This document shows, one piece after another, positions 22,449 to 33,286 of a stretch of DNA of 64,000 nt. Source of the DNA: Sambucus nigra (Eukaryota > Streptophyta > Magnoliopsida > Dipsacales > Adoxaceae); contig OX422213.1 in the NCBI GenBank assembly GCA_949130495.1, positions 542,264,467 through 542,328,466 on the forward strand. The letters are read 5' to 3'. A program made the translations under genes and the position numbers. The first letter of the stretch is position 1; the number at the start of each line of letters is the position of its first letter. The notes beneath the pieces were generated by a model. The model was not told where the DNA came from. It searched no databases and saw nothing but the letters and a program-made list of their open reading frames with translations.

Positions 22449-23060
22449 GGAGGGAGCAAGCAGCTACCATGACCAATCGACCATCCAAGGAAGAGCAGGT
22501 CAACATAGTGAACCAAAACTTCTTGCCCCATGTCCGAGCAATGATGGGAGGACAATACTATACCCACTTTTGAGCTCTCAGAGAGGCTGGAGTGGAAATA
22601 GAGAAAAGCCTCGTTAAAACAGAGGTTGAACCGAAGAAGGTGTCCGGACAGTTCACCCCTAAAAAGTATGACAAGTCTGCCTGTGCTACAGTCTCAACCA
22701 TCAATAACATCTCTCAACCAACCACATCATGGGAACCCGAAAGCCGCCCGGCCCCCATACGAAGGGAATACACTGAACTCCATGCTCCCCACTCCAAAGT
22801 TTACCAAGCCCTGTTAAGCCGAAACCTCATCAAACCCTTGGATCCATTTCCACTGCCAAATCCACTCCCAAGAAACTTCAAGACCGATGCTCATTGTGCC
22901 TTTCACCAAACTACTGGCCATACCACCGACCAATGCTTTCACCTTCGGAACATAATCCAAGATCTCATTGACCGGGGTACCATCGCCCCACCAGCCAATC
23001 CTAAGCCAAACACTACTCATAATACACTTCTGAATCATGCCAATGCCCTCTTCTTAGAAG
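22449..23060 (+). pseudogene. gag, C-terminal part (Ogre-type)
   Basis: The frame resumes after element A with WREQAATMTNRPSKEEQVN and is open except for a TGA at 22572-22574. The main open stretch starts at 22592. A zinc-knuckle variant, CAFHQTTGHTTDQC (C-x2-H-x4-H-x4-C), lies at 22895-22936 and is followed by LRNIIQDLIDRG, the usual Ogre/Tat gag end. The family protein binds element RNA. The same frame runs into the protease region without a separate start. Confidence 0.85.
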
Positions 23061-24565
23061 AAAACTCGAATTTCGATCCCTCAACTCAAATAAAACTAAT
23101 ATACTCTCCTAAACCTCTTCAAATTTGCCCATATTTTCTCCCATACCCTACTAGCCTCGCTGATCAGGTACTGTCACTCCTTACTAGAGCATGCATCGCT
23201 GTTCGTACCCATTTTGAAAATGGAAGTATGGAATTGTCAGAGGTGTTAAACCAACTCCTAGAGTTCGGGCTGAAATTTCCCTCACAGATGTTCATCGATT
23301 TCCAGAGATTCAGTACACTGTTCTTAGAAGCACGATAGTGGGCCCAAGATTCAGATAAATGGATGATACCAATCGACGAAGTCAGCTTAGATGATGTTGT
23401 TCAGATTATGGCAGAATTATTCAAGCAAACCAACAACATTTGCAGTATCACCGGGTTACATGACACTTTGAAGCTGCAAGGGTACTTGGTCCCTTCAATC
23501 ACACATATCTCGACAGAATGGGAGGACCTGTATGAAGAAGCCATTGAATTTATGGAATGCATCAACTTTACATGGAATAACAGAATTGTTACCATCGGAT
23601 GGGGGGGAGATTTTGAAGATCCAGGTGAAGAACAAGCTTTAGGAAGAACTAGCCCAGTAGCCAACATATGTGGGATGATATCATTTGAAGAACTCCTCGG
23701 AGAAATAAATAGGGTGGCAGAACAACCTAAGATTGATGAGGAAACGAGATTCATGTTCTTTCCTACTTCAGTAAATCACATTACCAGATCAGGGAGACAT
23801 TACAAAGTTCCAAACTCACTACCAGCAAATGACAAAGCGAAGAGCATTGAAAACCTTCGTATGCTAGAGATGATCATCGAGGAGAGCAAGATTCTCGATC
23901 AACTCAAGAAAACCCAAGCTAACATCACTCTATGGGGGCTTTTCATATCTTCCCAGCTGCACAGAAATGCGTTAATCAAATTTCTCACTGGACCCATAGT
24001 TATTCCCTCTACCACACCAGAAGAAGAGGTAAATCTGGTCAGATCCTTGACCTCTACCCGAATGCTATCATTTTCTGAAGAAGAAATCCCCAGAATTGGG
24101 CCGAATCACAATCATGCACTCAACATCTCCGTTGAAGTTATGGGGAAGATCGTGCCACTCTCCCTTATCGATAACGGATCCACCTTAAATGTTTGCCCAC
24201 TGAGAACCTTCAAGTTTTTAGGCCTGAAAGAAAGCGGCCTCGCTCCAACCTTCGTCGATGTGCGTGCCTACGATAATACCCGTCGTGAGGTGATGGGATC
24301 CATAAAACTTGCAATAGATGTTGGACCTATAAACCCTGTCGTTGAATTCCAAGTAATAGACATCCCATCTTGTTTCAACCTGTTGCTTAGACGACTCTGG
24401 CTCCATAGTATCAAGGGCGTGTCTTCCTCACTCCATCAGAAATTGAAGTTCTTAACCGAAGGGCGAGTCATCACTATTTTAGGTGACAACGAAAATGATG
24501 AGGGTGCAAGCACCAGCAATTCAATTCTTAAGATACAGCACGGGTCAAATGATATGCTCCTATAG
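23061..24565 (+). pseudogene. gag-pro linker and aspartic protease of the Ogre-type element
   Basis: The frame is the same as gag. A TAG at 23336-23338 breaks it, and the open piece from 23363 runs 400 codons to TAG at 24563-24565. The protease core is LSLIDNGSTLNVCPLRT, with the catalytic Asp at about 24170; it reads DNGS rather than the commoner DTGS, a form I associate with Ogre-type proteases. A hydrophobic IDIPSCFNLLLRRLWLHS flap-end segment follows near 24358. The upstream linker of about 250 residues has no domain I recognise. The protease would cut the Gag-Pol chain in the particle. Confidence 0.8.
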
Positions 24566-25560
24566 GGATTCCGAGTTGAGCCACTCCTACTCCCGCCAGG
24601 GGACGGTTTCAAAGAAAGGGTTTTTCCAGAATATGACCCTCATGGCAATGTCAATGTGATTCAGATGTTCAGAAATATGCACTTCATGCCCGAACTGGGG
24701 CTAGGGCAAAGGCAGCAAGGGATACTTGATCCCATCGAGTGGAAGAAAAATTTTGCTCCTTGCGGCTTGGGGTATCAACCATCAAAATAAGAGCTCAGAT
24801 TGATCCACCAGTCTCGACCCAAGAGAAAATTTGACCACACCCGAACTATCTCAGGAGACTCCTTGAATGGACGATTCATCAAAGAAGGCGAGGACTTCCC
24901 CTTTTACGATTTTCCAGAACCATGGTATGACCACACAGACAAGAAGATGAGGCCGGGAATGGAGATATTTTTCCAAGATAGCTACCTATGGGCCGAAAGT
25001 TTCCCACACCGTGTACAACCGCTCATCAAAGATACCGAAGATATTGAGGAAAGTGATTCTGAAGATTCCTTTAACTTGCAGATACTGGGGCTGGCACTCT
25101 ATATGGTTCATTCAGGCACTACATTAATGGACCCATCCCATCTGATTAAAGCTGCTGATACTCCTCTCCTTAACCGACATGCTGCGCCAGTTCTACCTCT
25201 TGAAATCTCCCCTAACCCCAATGTTTATCCTATTTCTTCTTTTCTTGTCTATCCTTGCTCAAATGTAATTGAGACCTCTTTTAATGGGGTTCTCAATGTT
25301 GTTTTTCCTATCAATGAAATAAACGAAGATTTTGAGTATCTTGTTGTGCCTTACATTAACTTCTTGAATTCTAATCAAACTTTTGATGATGATGATTTTG
25401 TAGATGAACAATTCTTAACTGATTTAAATAAGTTTAATAATAAACAACATAACCGCGTACAAGTTAATGAAGAAGAGACTGTTGTTATTAATCTCAGTTC
25501 TAGTAGCCAACTGCGCGAGATTACGATAGGGGCCACCCTTGACGAGCATGAGCGTGCAAA
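24566..25560 (+). pseudogene. Protease-RT spacer of Ogre pol
   Basis: The frame continues, with a stop at about 24788. The open part 24800-25576 encodes a variable, acidic chain with DDDD and NSN tracts (about residues 185-205). Spacers like this between protease and RT are a feature of Ogre/Tat elements and are poorly conserved. Near 25550 the reading frame shifts by one base, to the frame of the EELLKEF(V)DVFAWSYDDM stretch at 25562 that precedes RT. No enzyme motif was seen. Confidence 0.6.
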
Positions 25561-26354
25561 CTCGAAGAATTACTAAAGGAATTCGTAGATGTCTTCGCAT
25601 GGTCGTATGATGATATGCCTGAAATTAATACTGAAATAGCTCAGCACGAGTTCCCCACTCTCCCTGATTACAAGACGGTTAAACAAAAATTGAGAAAACT
25701 ACGCACCGAATGGTCGCTCAAGGTAAAATAAGAGGTGGTCAAACAGTTGAACGTGGGTTTTATTCAAGTGATCGAATATCCCACATGGATAGCCAGCATA
25801 GTACCTGTGCCGAAATCAGGGGGAAGGTTCGAATGTGTGTAGACTACCGAGATTTAAACAAAGCTTCCCTAAAGGATGATTATCCGCTACCTAATATCGA
25901 CATGATCGTGGAAAATACAGCCAGTCATGCTCTCAAGTCATTTGTCGATGGGTTTTTCGGATACAACCAAATAAAGATGCACCTAGACCACCAAGAAAAA
26001 ATTGCATTCATCACCCGATGGGGAACCTTTTGCTACACCGTTATGCCATTCGATCTCAAGAATGCTGGGGCTACCTACCAAAGGCCTGCCACAACCATCC
26101 TGCACAATCTGATTCACAAAGAAGTCGAGGTTTATGTGGATGATATGATTATCAAGTCCAAAACTAGAGAAGGTCATGTTCCCTCTCTCCGAAAGTTCTT
26201 CGAACGACTGCGACAGTATCAGATGCTACTTAATCCACAGAAGTGTGTCTTCGGAGTTATAAAGGGAAAACTCTTGGGATTCATGGTAAGTGAGAAAGGG
26301 ATAGAAGAAGATACTGCAAAGATGAAGGCCATACTTGAGATGCCACCGCACTGA
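25561..26354 (+). pseudogene. Reverse transcriptase of the Ogre-type element
   Basis: It opens with EFVDVFAWSYDDMPEI, then the fingers. A one-base shift near 25828 and stops at 25729 and about 25843 break it. The good frame from there reads VRMCVDYRDLNKASLKDDYP, then FVDGFFGYNQIKM with the first catalytic Asp, then YVDD at 26133-26144, then KCVFGV and GFMVSEKGIE. All three catalytic Asp residues are present. TGA at 26352-26354 closes this piece, but the same frame continues into RNase H. The family copies element RNA into DNA. This copy cannot make a full chain. Confidence 0.88.
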
Positions 26355-26965
26355 ACAGAGAAATAAGTTCGAGGTTTTCTTAGGAAATTGCAATATATCA
26401 GCCGGTTCATCAGCCAGCTACCCTTCATATGTGAACCGATCTTCAAGCTCCTCCGAAAGGATTCAACCAAAGTTTGGAACAGGGCCTGCCAAGAATATTT
26501 TGACCAAATCAAACAATATTTGACCCAACCTCCAGTTCTCATTCCACCACAGTCTCGTCTCCCTTTGCTCTTATACCTAACCATAACCGACACTGCAGTT
26601 GGGGCTTTGCTCCCCCAATACCTGGAAGACTCTCATAAAGAAAGATCCATCTAATATGCCAGTTAAAAATTGGCCGGGTATAAGGTCAACTACACCACTT
26701 TGGAAAAGGAATGTGTCGCACCTGTCTGGGTCACCCAAAAGTTGCGACACTACTTGCTCGCCTTCCCCATCAAACTTGTATCCCGAATGGATTCCATTAA
26801 ATACCTGATTGAGAAAACCACATTATCCAGTCGAATGGCCCAATGGTTGATGCTCCTAACCGAGTTCGATATCATGTACATCACACATAAACCTGTTAAA
26901 TGAAGAGCCATCTCTGACTACCTCGTCGATTACCCCATAGAGGAAGTAGACGTCCGGATCTCCGA
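26355..26965 (+). pseudogene. RT connection and first RNase H of Ogre pol
   Basis: The frame is the same as RT, with stops at about 26364, 26652 and 26901. It reads VRGFLRKLQYISRFISQL, then a thumb/connection, LYLTITDTAVGALL with the first RNase H acidic residue, a KLAGYKVNYTTLEKEC block with the key Glu, and LRHYLLAF. It ends in RISEFPDENFL. The domain removes RNA from the hybrid. It is inactive here because of the stops. Confidence 0.8.
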
Positions 26966-26984
26966 ATTCCCAGATGAAAATTTT

Positions 26985-27370
26985 CTTTGCACCACTCAAA
27001 ACCACCTTTTATGGAAAATTTTCTTTGATGGCACTGTCAAGAAAAAGGGATATGGCATTGGGATACTTCTGATCACCCCAGATGACTCCCACACTCCCAT
27101 CGCCATTAAATTGGATTTCCCTAGCACCAAAAACGTGACGGAATACGAGGCATTCACAATGGGCCTCAAAGTTTCTCTCAAGAAAGGTATTTAATACCTT
27201 GATGTCTAGGGGGATTCTGCCCTCATCATCGATCAAGTGCTTAGAAATTGGAAAGTTAAGGATGAAAAGCTCTAACCCTTTCATGCCCAATTAGAAGAGT
27301 TAGCCTCCTGGTTCCGAGATATCACTTTCCATTACCTACCCTGAGCAAAGAATAACCTGGCCGATGCTCT
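26985..27370 (+). pseudogene. Second (archaeal-like) RNase H of Ogre pol
   Basis: After the first RNase H the frame reads IFFDGTVKKKGYGIGILL with the leading Asp, then NVTEYEAFTMGLKVSLKKGI with the Glu, then GDSALIIDQVLRNW with the third acidic residue. Two stops lie in this stretch at about 27193 and 27208, and one at about 27273. A second RNase H between the first one and integrase is known only from the Tat/Ogre branch among plant gypsy elements, so it is the strongest lineage marker here. Confidence 0.82.
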
Positions 27371-28750
27371 CGCCACCTTGCTCTCCATGGTCGACATGCC
27401 CGAGGGAATAACAACGACCCCTTTCCAAGTTCAAAAGCAAGACAAATCGACCCATTACTACCATTTTGAGCTTGTCTCCACCGAAGATCCCGAACTAGCC
27501 AATTGCTGGTACTATGATATCTGGTGCCTTCTCAAACATGGTAGGTATCCCGAGGGTTCCAACAAGAAAGATCGAACAACCCTACGAAGACTGACCACCC
27601 AGTACATCATCTGTCATAAAACCCTACTCAAGAAGAATTTCGATGGAACTCATCTACACTGTATCGCAGGGGATGAGATTGAGAAAATAATGCAAAAAAT
27701 CTAGAGTGGAAAATGCGGACCCCACATGAACTCTCACATGCTTGCCAAGAAGATCATTCGATAGGGATATTACTGGACCACCATGATCCAGGACTGCACC
27801 GCCTATGTCCAGAGATGCCTCAAATGCTACAAATCTCCAATCTTCAACACCTACCTCGACGAAAATTATATAACATGACCTCTCCCTAGTCGTTCTTCAC
27901 CTGGGGTGTCGACATCATAGGGACGATTACACTAAAGGCTTTAAACGGACATGAGTTCATCCTAGTCGCCATCGATTACTTCACCAAGTGGGTCGAAGCG
28001 GAGTCATACACAGTATTGATCGCTAAGAAAATGGCCAAATTCCTCAAGAAAAACATCATCCGCCGATATGGGCTCCCGAACGAGCTGGTGTCAGATAACG
28101 GGTTGTATTTCGAAGCAGAAGTCATAGAAGTAGTCAACGAGTATGGGATCCAGAGACACAAATCTTCTCCCCATAGACCTCAGACCAATAATGCAGTTGA
28201 AGTCGCCAACAAGAACCTCAAAGCCATCATTAGCAAGATGATCGAAAGTTGTAGGGATTGGGCCGACCGGATCCCATACGCCCTCTGGGGCTATCGAACC
28301 TCAATACGAACCTCTAATGGGGCTACCCCTTACTCCTTCGTCTACGGCATGGAAGCATTCCTACCTGTGGGGCTGGAAATACCCTCGCTACGCGTCATGC
28401 TTGAAAGCAAAGCTAGTGAAGAAGATTGGTGCCAAAGTTATCTTGATGAGCTAGCCCTCCTAGATGAGAGAAGATTAAAAGATCTTTACCACATACATGG
28501 GTACCATCATCGAATAGTGCGATCATTAAACAAGAGAGTCAAGGACTGCGATGTCCAGGAGGGGGATTTAGCCCTCAAGGAGATAATAGAACCCATCTGG
28601 TACCCCAGAGGGAAATTCAAGCCCAATTGGAGCGGGCCCTACATTATGAAGAAAGTATCATCCGGTGGTGCCTCCATGATCACTGACCTAGATGGGGAAG
28701 AGATGGCTCGTCCAGTCAATCTGGACCGTCTCAAAAAATTCTACCCCTAG
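27371..28750 (+). pseudogene. Integrase of the Ogre-type element
   Basis: The N-terminal zinc-binding part lies near 27640-27840 (GKCGPHMNSHMLAKKIIR, GYYWTTM, CLKCYKS), with stops at 27702-27704 and about 27762. The frame then shifts near 27870. The catalytic core reads WGVDIIG with the first Asp (about 27910), SDNGLYF with the second Asp (about 28096), and NNAVEVANKNLK with the Glu (about 28180), so the D,D,E set is intact. A C-terminal GPYIMKKVSSGGASMI stretch ends at TAG 28748-28750. The piece from about 27900 is one open frame of about 280 residues. Confidence 0.88.
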
Positions 28751-29222
28751 TCTGAAATCTTGGCACGCTACAACTCTTCTCATCCCCCTTCGATTAAAAA
28801 AAAACTCTTCATCTCCCTCTACCCAGAACTACGTGGGCCTGATCCTCTAAAAACTATTTTCAAATAAATAAATATATTTTCAAAAACCCCAGAGGTACAT
28901 AGGCAGCTCATGTAGCTCACATGAGCGCGACCCTTTCTTTTTCACAAAATACTATTCTTTTCTTACCTCCGAGAACGACGGTTAATTCTAAAAATACTTG
29001 AACAAAAGGATTATGTATGCCTTAGCGATTGGTATAGATAATTCAAATTACAAAACTCATCAAAAGGCACAGTTGGATGATTAGAAACTTGTTTATTTCA
29101 ATAATAAGAAATTATAGTACGGATTACATAAGAAAAAGGAACGGATAACTCCCTTCCCCCTACTACAATAAAAGCCAAATAAAATCCTCACATCTGTTAC
29201 ACAAATAAACTCTCCAAGAGTC
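28751..29222. other. Spacer between integrase and the antisense genes
   Basis: No ORF of note. AT-rich with A runs near 28797 and 28860. It is where the plus-strand pol and the minus-strand gene at 29223 meet end to end, so both could have 3' processing signals here, but none is clear. Confidence 0.4.
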
Positions 29223-30511
29223 CTACCCACAGCTATCAGAGGAGACTGCACCCTCATCATCTACATCCTGAGATCCCCAAGTTTCCCCTACCTGAATAGA
29301 GTGCCGTAAACATTCCATGGATCGATGACCCTTAACCATCTTCGAAAAGAACACAACACCCCGTTCCATGGTGTTAGATAAAACAAACCATCTTTGTCGA
29401 GTCTCCACTGCCAACATCTTACTGACTACTTTTCGCCACAACCACTCCATGTAATCTTTCGAGACATGCCAAACCTTCTCGACAGACTGAGAGGGACGGG
29501 TCGACGGACGCCAATTTTCCCATAGAGACCCAAGAAACAGACGCATGCGCTCAGTCAAATCTTCTACCAAAAAGAAATTTGAGGTCCGAGGGGGCACGAC
29601 CTACGCCCAGCCGAATTGGAGAAAAATCCGGAAGGGAAATAAAAAGAGGTCTACCTGAGACCAACCATCCGCATATATGAATACTCTCCTAGCTCCAGAA
29701 CGGGCTGCAGTGGCCCCCACCAAGGCACTGACCAATACAGCCCACGAGCCCCATGCTCCACAAGCCATTTCTACTAGTTCTCAACATATAGGCCAACGTT
29801 GATGAAGTAGCATGAAAAGAAGTTGGGCACGACCGACAAGGGATACTCTGGAGGAGTCGCCAAGCGAAATCTTTCAGATAACCACATGAACAACATTATA
29901 GGGCGACCCCTCAAAAAATCATAACAGCCTTCTCTCCAGGCATCCAGGCCATTCAGGGTCTCCACCAGTATCACCATCGTAGGACTGCGACGGTATGACA
30001 TCCATGAGGTAATGGCTGCAAGTTGTGGGTCCACTTGCACCTCCCCAATCACCATAAGTAATTTGGAAACCAGACCCAAAACAATAGCTCCAGCATAGCC
30101 AGCATCACCTACTTCCCGCAAAAGCACGGACTGTAGTACCACCGGGAGGGCGATCATTCCTCCATCAACCAATGATCTAGCCGCCGAAGGCGAAATATGA
30201 ATAAGCCCGACCAACAAATCCCTGGGAGAATGGGAAAATTCGTGCAAAGCTGCAGTAACATTGGGAATTACACCCAGCATGGTAGAAAATTCTTCGTAGG
30301 TAGGACAAACTTCTTCAAACCCAAAGCGGAATACATGGTCTTCGGGGTACCAGAATTGTACCGCCGCCATCAACACGTTCCACTCAATTGGCCGATTGCG
30401 CCACAAGGAGACTCGATGCATGTTGAAAGCATCATAGTCGACATTATAAGAGAACATTACTTCAAAGGCATCGAGGTAGTTAGCAAACTCAATGCCACCA
30501 GGGAGAGGCAT
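29223..30511 (-). pseudogene. Antisense gene 1 of the Ogre-type element (DUF7745 / plant-mobile-domain-like)
   Basis: The first piece, 30511-29774, is 245 codons open: it starts MPLPGGIEFANYLDAFEVMF and includes IEWNVLMAAVQFWYPEDHVF and CPTYEEFSTMLGVIP, which resemble the N-terminal region of DUF7745-type proteins found in plant transposons. After TAG at 29774 a neighbouring frame continues, passing through WAVLVSALVGATAARSGA and FIYADGWSQ. A possible 54-bp intron (29601-29654, GT-AG) joins it to the open frame ending at 29223. The intron is shorter than usual, so it may instead be a deletion scar. It runs against the host element's transcription. The function is unknown; similar ORFs occur in other Tat/Ogre elements. 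Confidence 0.6.
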
Positions 30512-31123
30512 CTTGCAAGGCTAAGAGATAGTGGAAAAGTAGATAAGAATGCAAAGGTGTGATGAAAACACTCCACCCTTACCCCTTTTTATACTTAAAA
30601 ACCCTCATAAGGGACATAATCCCTGCAGAAATCGGAAGGAGCCCTACCCCACAAGGTACCAAAGGCTGAAGGGGGTACCAATCAAAGCTTTCAATTGATG
30701 GGACTGGATTGAAATGACGATAGGCAGGTCAGGGTGCTTGCTGATCGGCAACCCCCAATTTTTAGAAATTTCCCTTTTTTCTCTCTTTTGTCAAATTAGA
30801 AAACTCAACAAAAATAAATTGGTATTCTCAACAGAATTTCAAAATCCCTTTTCCTCCTTATAGAAATTCCCTTTTTAATTAAAAACTTTCCTTCACAAAA
30901 TTCCAAAAATATTCCTTTTTACGATCTCAACAGCAAAGTAAAAAGCGCATGTCCATGCATTCATCATTAATAAAAGATAATAAAAAAACTCCATTGCATT
31001 GCATATATTTGTGTTCTGTATTACATCAATTTTGTAGGAAATAAAAAAAAAAGAAAAATGCAAAAAAACAACGGGACTCAGCCCGAACCCACATTCTCCC
31101 TCTCTCTCTCTCTCTCTCTCACA
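30512..31123. other. Spacer between the two antisense genes
   Basis: Non-coding. It would be the promoter side of antisense gene 1 and the 3' side of antisense gene 2. It contains T- and A-rich stretches (30770-31070) and a (CT)n microsatellite at about 31098-31120. No clear TATA box was assigned. Confidence 0.4.
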
Positions 31124-31327
31124 CTAAGGGCTTCCACCCCTACAACGTGCTCTCTTCCCCCTACGACGAGATGACGCACCACCACTACCCGAGATAGAGT
31201 CCTCTCCAGACAAGGCAGAAGGCACAAAGCAGGAATGAATGGGAACCACATCCCGAATGTGAGCATTCTCCGAAGATATCCAGTCTATGATGTCCTTGAG
31301 CCAAGTGGTTGACACCCGGACTTGCTG

Positions 31328-31404
31328 CTAGGAAAGGAAAAATCAGTATCAAAGCAGGATAATCAAAACAGAAAAGAAAGAAAGAGAGGAACAAAAAAGT
31401 ATAC
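31328..31404 (-). other. Intron 3 of the antisense PMD gene
   Basis: 77 bp, pyrimidine-rich. Donor GCC|GTATAC and acceptor TTTCCTTTCCTAG|CAG on the minus strand. Joining in phase 0 leads from FRPA to the exon starting QQVRVSTTWLKDIIDW. Confidence 0.6.
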
Positions 31405-31938
31405 GGCAGGTCGAAAGACCTCCTCTGTCAAACCTAACTCCTCTGGATCCATCGGATGAGGATGCTGCAACATAGGCACCATCCCTCCATCAGCTCGTCG
31501 GATGTTGTACTAAGGGGTATGCAACTGCACAAAAAGAACCTCCGAAGTCTCTGCCATCGCAGATGCTGACGAACCAGCGCCGCTGTGGGAAGATCCCACC
31601 GCCGGACTCTAACCCGTCGGAGGGAATGGAAGTGCATCGTATATGCTGAGCGCCATCAACCAGCTCGTCACAAAATCCATATAGTCATACGGCGCAGCCG
31701 TATCGGTATATAGCAAGTAGGACTCGCCGATCATCATCGCGATCCTCTCATCCTCCAACATCAGTCTCTCCTGCCTCATAGACATAGGAGGTTGCATGGG
31801 TGGCACTACCACCTCCTCTTTAGTAATGTGACGAACCACCCTCTCCCCTAGGTACTAGGAATGGCCAAACTCATGCGCCAATAAGTTCCCCATCCGCGCG
31901 TTCACCCCGGTCGCCCCCACATCCTGAATGGTTGTCCC

Positions 31939-32035
31939 CTAGGGATAAAAGGTCACGTGAAAATCTCCAAGCAAGCATAAATCAAAACAAGATCAGAAGG
32001 TGAAAGAGTCAAGACTGGAATGGAAAGAGTCTTAC
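31939..32035 (-). other. Intron 2 of the antisense PMD gene
   Basis: 97 bp. Donor ACA|GTAAGACTC and acceptor TTTATCCCTAG|GGG on the minus strand. Removing it keeps the frame open on the TIQDVGATGVNARMGNLLAH side. Confidence 0.6.
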
Positions 32036-32206
32036 TGTACCACTGGTCAGGTCATTCAAGACCTGACGCACCGCCTCCAGGGAAAGAGATCCCTTTGACT
32101 ATCGATTGGACTTACGCCATCGATACAAACGGCAGAGGTCCCCAACAGTGTCGTCCTTTAAAATAATCAGCGGGGTGTTGCACATAATCACCTCATAGAA
32201 CCCCGT

Positions 32207-32345
32207 CTGAATTCGCAAACAAAAAGAGACGCATAAGGAAAATGCGAATGCAAGAAAGGAAAAATGTGAATGCATGAAAGGAAAATGCTGATGCATGAAA
32301 GGAAAATGAGAGTGCATGAAAAGAAATGTGCAAACTAAAAAATAC
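32207..32345 (-). other. Intron 1 of the antisense PMD gene, with an internal minisatellite
   Basis: Donor GAG|GTATTT and acceptor GAATTCAG|ACG (minus strand) join frames in phase 0. Inside, plus-strand ATGCATGAAAGGAAAAT repeats about five times with a period of about 19-20 bases (32230-32330). The minus-strand ORF through it is the odd HAFSFHAS repeat and should not be translated. Confidence 0.6.
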
Positions 32346-32905
32346 CTCAAGAAGGTACGTGGCACCAGTAAAGGTCTGCCGGTAGCACCGGTTGAATGCA
32401 TCCCGAGAGGAGTAAAGGGTCGCCAAGGTCAGACTCCCCCAATCATAGAAAGGGATGTTCGAAAACATCCTCAGGTACGGCAGAAACCATAAATGAACGC
32501 TGTTGCCCCTCGATGCCACCATGAAACCTCCCAATACCAGCAAAATGAATAACCGATCCATCTGCCTCACATACAGCCCATCCTCCACATCAATCACCCT
32601 GCTCAGCAGAACATCCTTCAGCAGGGACAGCCGGATAGAATCCCTAGAAATTATCCTTCAGCATGCACTGCCTTCGGTCTCACCCGTAAAGAGCGATCCA
32701 CCATTATCTGCTCTCCATCACAATCCAGCCCCAACAGCTACCGCACATCTATGGGAGTCACAGTCATCTCCCTGAAGCCGAAATGAAATGTGTGGGTAGT
32801 GTCCCACCACCTCTCTCTCAAATCACACATGACCGCTGTCGAACGAGGCATCTCATCCAGCACCGATACCAACCGCCAAAAAGTTCACGCCACTGTCGAA
32901 TGGAA

Positions 32906-33286
32906 CCCTTCATACTATGCCGACCGGCACCCCCACTTAATTTCGTACAGAAACACCAGAATCCCCCGAAAATCCTCAAAAAATTACTAAAAATCCCATG
33001 AAGGATTTAAAGCCTTTTCTCCAAAAAAACTTTGCGTTCCCTCAAGCGGAACTCCCCTCTTTCCCAACGAAATCCTCAAAAACAAAGTGAACCACCTCCC
33101 GGTAAAGCTCCGGAGGATCTCTAAGGATCACCCAATCACTTCCCCAACAGAATTCTCCTACAACACCCAAAATAGGTTATTCCCTCCTGTGAGGTCTCCT
33201 AAAAGCTTCCCCAGCCATCAGCTCCTCAGCTCAAATCAAAATCACAAAGCGCTTTCCCCAGCAAAACCAAAATCCAATCTTTATTA
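32906..33286. other. Region upstream of the antisense PMD gene
   Basis: No plus-strand gene. On the minus strand it would hold the 5' part or promoter of antisense gene 2; an in-frame stop near 32905 prevents assigning the start. No TATA box was confidently placed. Confidence 0.35.

Larger units (their letters stand above)
31124..32905 (-). pseudogene. Antisense gene 2 of the Ogre-type element: plant mobile domain (PMD) protein, spliced, decayed
   Basis: Four exons can be read on the minus strand: 32905-32346, 32206-32036, 31938-31405 and 31327-31124. All junctions are GT-AG and phase 0. Exon 1 has ERWWDTTHTFHFGFREMTVT, then LLGLDCDG, then SIRLSLL and RQMDRLFILLVLGGFMV followed by GNSVHLWFLPYL and DWGSLTLATLY, the order typical of the aminotransferase-like plant mobile domain (PF10536). 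Exons 2-4 give the variable tail, which ends KRARCRGGSP. One frameshift near 32680 and at least five in-frame stops show decay. The start is not resolved. The PMD is known from host silencing factors (MAIN/MAIL1) and from transposons; its role in this element is unknown. Confidence 0.7.

Noticed and set aside
25710..25830. RT reading frame starting at ATG 25710
   Set aside because: The ATG is out of frame with the conserved RT sequence until a one-base shift near 25828; the true frame upstream starts before it.
32193..32345. Minus-strand coding of a HAFSFHAS-type repeat
   Set aside because: It lies between good splice sites and reads through a minisatellite; the splice model explains it better than coding.
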